From Streptomyces echinatus (GTDB taxonomy: Bacteria; Actinomycetota; Actinomycetes; Streptomycetales; Streptomycetaceae), in assembly GCF_014203595.1 (NCBI RefSeq), contig NZ_JACHJK010000003.1, positions 248,001 to 312,000 on the forward strand: DNA of 64,000 nt, given 5' to 3'. Of the stretch, positions 62,509 to 64,000 are shown one piece after another. The position numbers and the translations under genes are program-made. Every line of letters starts with the position of its first letter. Position 1 is the first letter of the stretch. The notes beneath the pieces are model-generated. The model saw only the letters and a list, made by a program, of their open reading frames with translations, searched no databases and was not told where the DNA came from.

Positions 62509-63329
62509 CGTGGGCTGCTCCGCTCTGCCCCCTGGCACGGCGGGCCTTCCGGTTTGCCTTCGTGGCGTGGCGTGATGGTCGGGCCGCGGCCCGGCGGCAG
62601 GATCCTGACGCGCACGTCGCGGTCGCTTCCGGCCCGGGCCGGGCCGGAAGCGAGGACCCGGTAGACGTTGCCGGGCCCGAAGACGTCGGTTCGGCCGTCG
62701 GCGTTGACACGGATACCGGCGTGGGCGTCCAGCCCCCAGCCCTCCTCCACCAGGCCGGTGGCCACCGAGTGGATCAGCCGGGTGAGTGTCCCCCACTGGG
62801 TGGCGTGGATGTCCACGCCGAACGGCACCAGGCCCAGACCGGGAAGGACAGCGAGCACCGGCAGGCCCTCGTCCCGCTCGCTCGGCGCAACGGGCACCGT
62901 GCTGCCGTCCGGGCGGCCCCGCACGGCCCCGCCGATGACGGCGTCGGCGCCGGCCACCGCGGCACCCGCGGAGAATCCCGCGTAGGGGATGTCGTGCTCG
63001 GCGAGGTGCCTGCGCACCTCGTGGGCGTGTTCGGCCAGGGCGCCTTGGTAGAGCGGGTTGTCGCCGCCGCACACGAACATGCCGGCGGCGACCCCGATGT
63101 CCTCGGGCCGTACCGCCGTACCGGGGCCCACCGTCACCTGCCGGGCCGGGGGCAGGCCGAGGCGCAGGAAGTACCTGCGCCACCCTTTCGGGTTGACGCC
63201 CTTCTGCAGCAGATAGACGAGTTCTCCAGGACGGTCGGCCACCTCTGTGGCGAACGCGGCGTACAGGTGGTCGAGTGGGTCGGGTGGCCAGCCGCCGCCG
63301 ATCAGGTACGTCGCTGCCATGGCCTTCAT
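62505..63329 (-). CDS. Peptidase S51/cyanophycinase-like protein in the NRPS operon
   Basis: A 274-residue protein, ATG 63329 overlapping the preceding stop as ATGA. It opens MAATYLIGGGWPPDPLDHLY (residue 4 on) and has VAAGMFVCGGDNPLYQGALA and YAGFSAGAAVAGADAVIGGA, where the Ser in FSAG is the nucleophile of the S51 (dipeptidase E, cyanophycinase) class. The segment LVPFGVDIHATQWGTLTRLI supplies a likely catalytic His. Such enzymes cleave aspartyl or isoaspartyl dipeptides. In an NRPS operon it may hydrolyse a precursor peptide or act as a self-protection or editing enzyme (inference). Confidence 0.85.
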   Translation of the reverse strand: MKAMAATYLIGGGWPPDPLDHLYAAFATEVADRPGELVYLLQKGVNPKGWRRYFLRLGLPPARQVTVGPGTAVRPEDIGVAAGMFVCGGDNPLYQGALAEHAHEVRRHLAEHDIPYAGFSAGAAVAGADAVIGGAVRGRPDGSTVPVAPSERDEGLPVLAVLPGLGLVPFGVDIHATQWGTLTRLIHSVATGLVEEGWGLDAHAGIRVNADGRTDVFGPGNVYRVLASGPARAGSDRDVRVRILPPGRGPTITPRHEGKPEGPPCQGAERSSPR

Positions 63330-64000
63330 GCCTCCGTCCGGCTGCCGCGTGCTGGAGCGTTCGGTTCGGCCGTCGCCCGGCGCAGGGCATCCAGCACCCG
63401 GGAGCGCCAGGAGTCGGTTGCCAGGACGTGACCGTCGACGACCAGCACGTCCAGGGTTCCGGTGTCGTATGTGGCGAGAGCGTCCTCGGCGGTGCACGCC
63501 ATGGGCCGGCCATTGACGTTGAGCGAGGTGTTGAGCAGGACGGGGACGCCGGTGAGCGCCTCGAACGCGTCCAGCAGCTGCCACAAGACCGGGTGTTCGG
63601 ACCGGTGGACGACTTGGACTCGGGAGGTGTTGTCGGCGTGTACCACCGCGGGGACCTCCTGCACCGCGGCCGGCCTGGCGTGTGCCACGGCGGTCATGTG
63701 CCGTAGTTGCGCCGGGGGCAGGTCGAAGTACCGCCGCGCGGCGCCGGCCTTGACCGCGGGAGCGAGCGGGCGGAACGGCTCGCGTTGTTTGACCGCCCGG
63801 TTGACCCGTTCTCGGCTGGCGACGGTGCGGGGGTCTGCGAAGATCGAGCGGTTGCCAAGGGCCCGCGGACCGAACTCCATCGGACCGTGTGCCCAGCCGA
63901 CCACGGCGCCCGCGGCCAGGACCTGGGCGACCATGCGCGATCGGATCCGCGGGTCGGTGACGCAAGCGAGGTGGTCGGGGCGCCGGGCCAGTAGGGAGGT
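63326..64000 (-). CDS. Carbamoyltransferase (NodU/TobZ/CmcH type), partial
   Basis: The C-terminal 224 residues of a carbamoyltransferase; the start lies beyond the right edge. Visible segments: GWAHGPMEFGPRALGNRSIF ADPR, VNRAVKQREPFRPLAPAVKA, EVPAVVHADNTSRVQVVHRS, LDAFEALTGVPVLLNTSLNV NGRPMACTAEDALATY. This order is diagnostic of the C-terminal domain of the NodU/CmcH family, which transfers a carbamoyl group from carbamoyl phosphate to a hydroxyl or amino group of small molecules, via an adenylate. It is transcribed first of the genes visible here and probably modifies the NRPS product or a building block. Confidence 0.92.
   Translation of the reverse strand, partial: TSLLARRPDHLACVTDPRIRSRMVAQVLAAGAVVGWAHGPMEFGPRALGNRSIFADPRTVASRERVNRAVKQREPFRPLAPAVKAGAARRYFDLPPAQLRHMTAVAHARPAAVQEVPAVVHADNTSRVQVVHRSEHPVLWQLLDAFEALTGVPVLLNTSLNVNGRPMACTAEDALATYDTGTLDVLVVDGHVLATDSWRSRVLDALRRATAEPNAPARGSRTEA

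Noticed and set aside
1..64000. CRISPR array or phage-defence cluster
   Set aside because: No regularly spaced repeats and no Cas, restriction-modification or known defence genes were seen.

Overview
The window is high-GC actinobacterial DNA and almost certainly Streptomyces. The evidence is the mixture of partner-switching stress regulators, a WhiB protein, the RheA/Hsp18 pair, an SPW-repeat protein, Streptomyces-type DUF2267, DUF5959 and DUF6233 families, and an NRPS operon. Gene content, pseudogene density and IS relics fit a chromosome-arm or otherwise plastic region rather than the conserved core.

Positions 1-18,100 form a stress-signalling island. It holds a SpoIIE-type phosphatase (1128-2366), an ANTAR protein, an RsbW-like kinase, several STAS antagonists (one intact at 7180, two decayed, one fragment), a GAF-SpoIIE phosphatase (8854-10170), a SigB/SigF-family sigma factor (10320-11165), gas-vesicle genes gvpA and gvpF/L, an SPW-repeat membrane protein, an MBL hydrolase, and a RheA-Hsp18 pair with two RheA-type operators followed by two DUF2267 genes. 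The likely logic is that phosphatases dephosphorylate STAS proteins, these sequester the RsbW-like kinase, and the sigma factor is freed. Two sites resembling Streptomyces SigB promoters lie before the sigma gene and the SPW gene. A 512-bp element with 45-bp inverted repeats (5260-5771) carries a membrane-protein gene and no transposase.

Positions 18,500-53,300 are accessory DNA. Intact genes include a low-GC BTRD1-repeat/beta-lactamase-fold hydrolase, a methyltransferase-like protein, a Ser/Thr kinase, an HtrA-like protein lacking catalytic residues, a RibD/DHFR-like reductase, two regulator/NmrA divergent pairs (LysR and HxlR), a secreted Tap-type hydrolase, a peptidoglycan-binding-like gene pair, a rifampin ADP-ribosyltransferase (arr) next to an IS5 fragment, a PAS-SpoIIE phosphatase, WhiB, a secreted cyclophilin and a DksA-type protein. 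Between them lie many broken genes (LysR, response regulator, two aminoglycoside-phosphotransferase-like genes, monooxygenase, MFS, SRAP) and at least nine transposase relics, mostly IS5-like.

Positions 53,388-64,000 are a minus-strand biosynthetic operon running off the right edge: carbamoyltransferase (partial), S51/cyanophycinase-like protein, A-PCP, C-A-PCP-C*, and C-PCP-C*. Each junction overlaps by four bases. Two of the condensation-type domains have altered active-site motifs. These reading frames are long and intact, which argues that the frameshifts elsewhere are real decay rather than poor sequence. All assignments come from reading the sequence; no database search was run.
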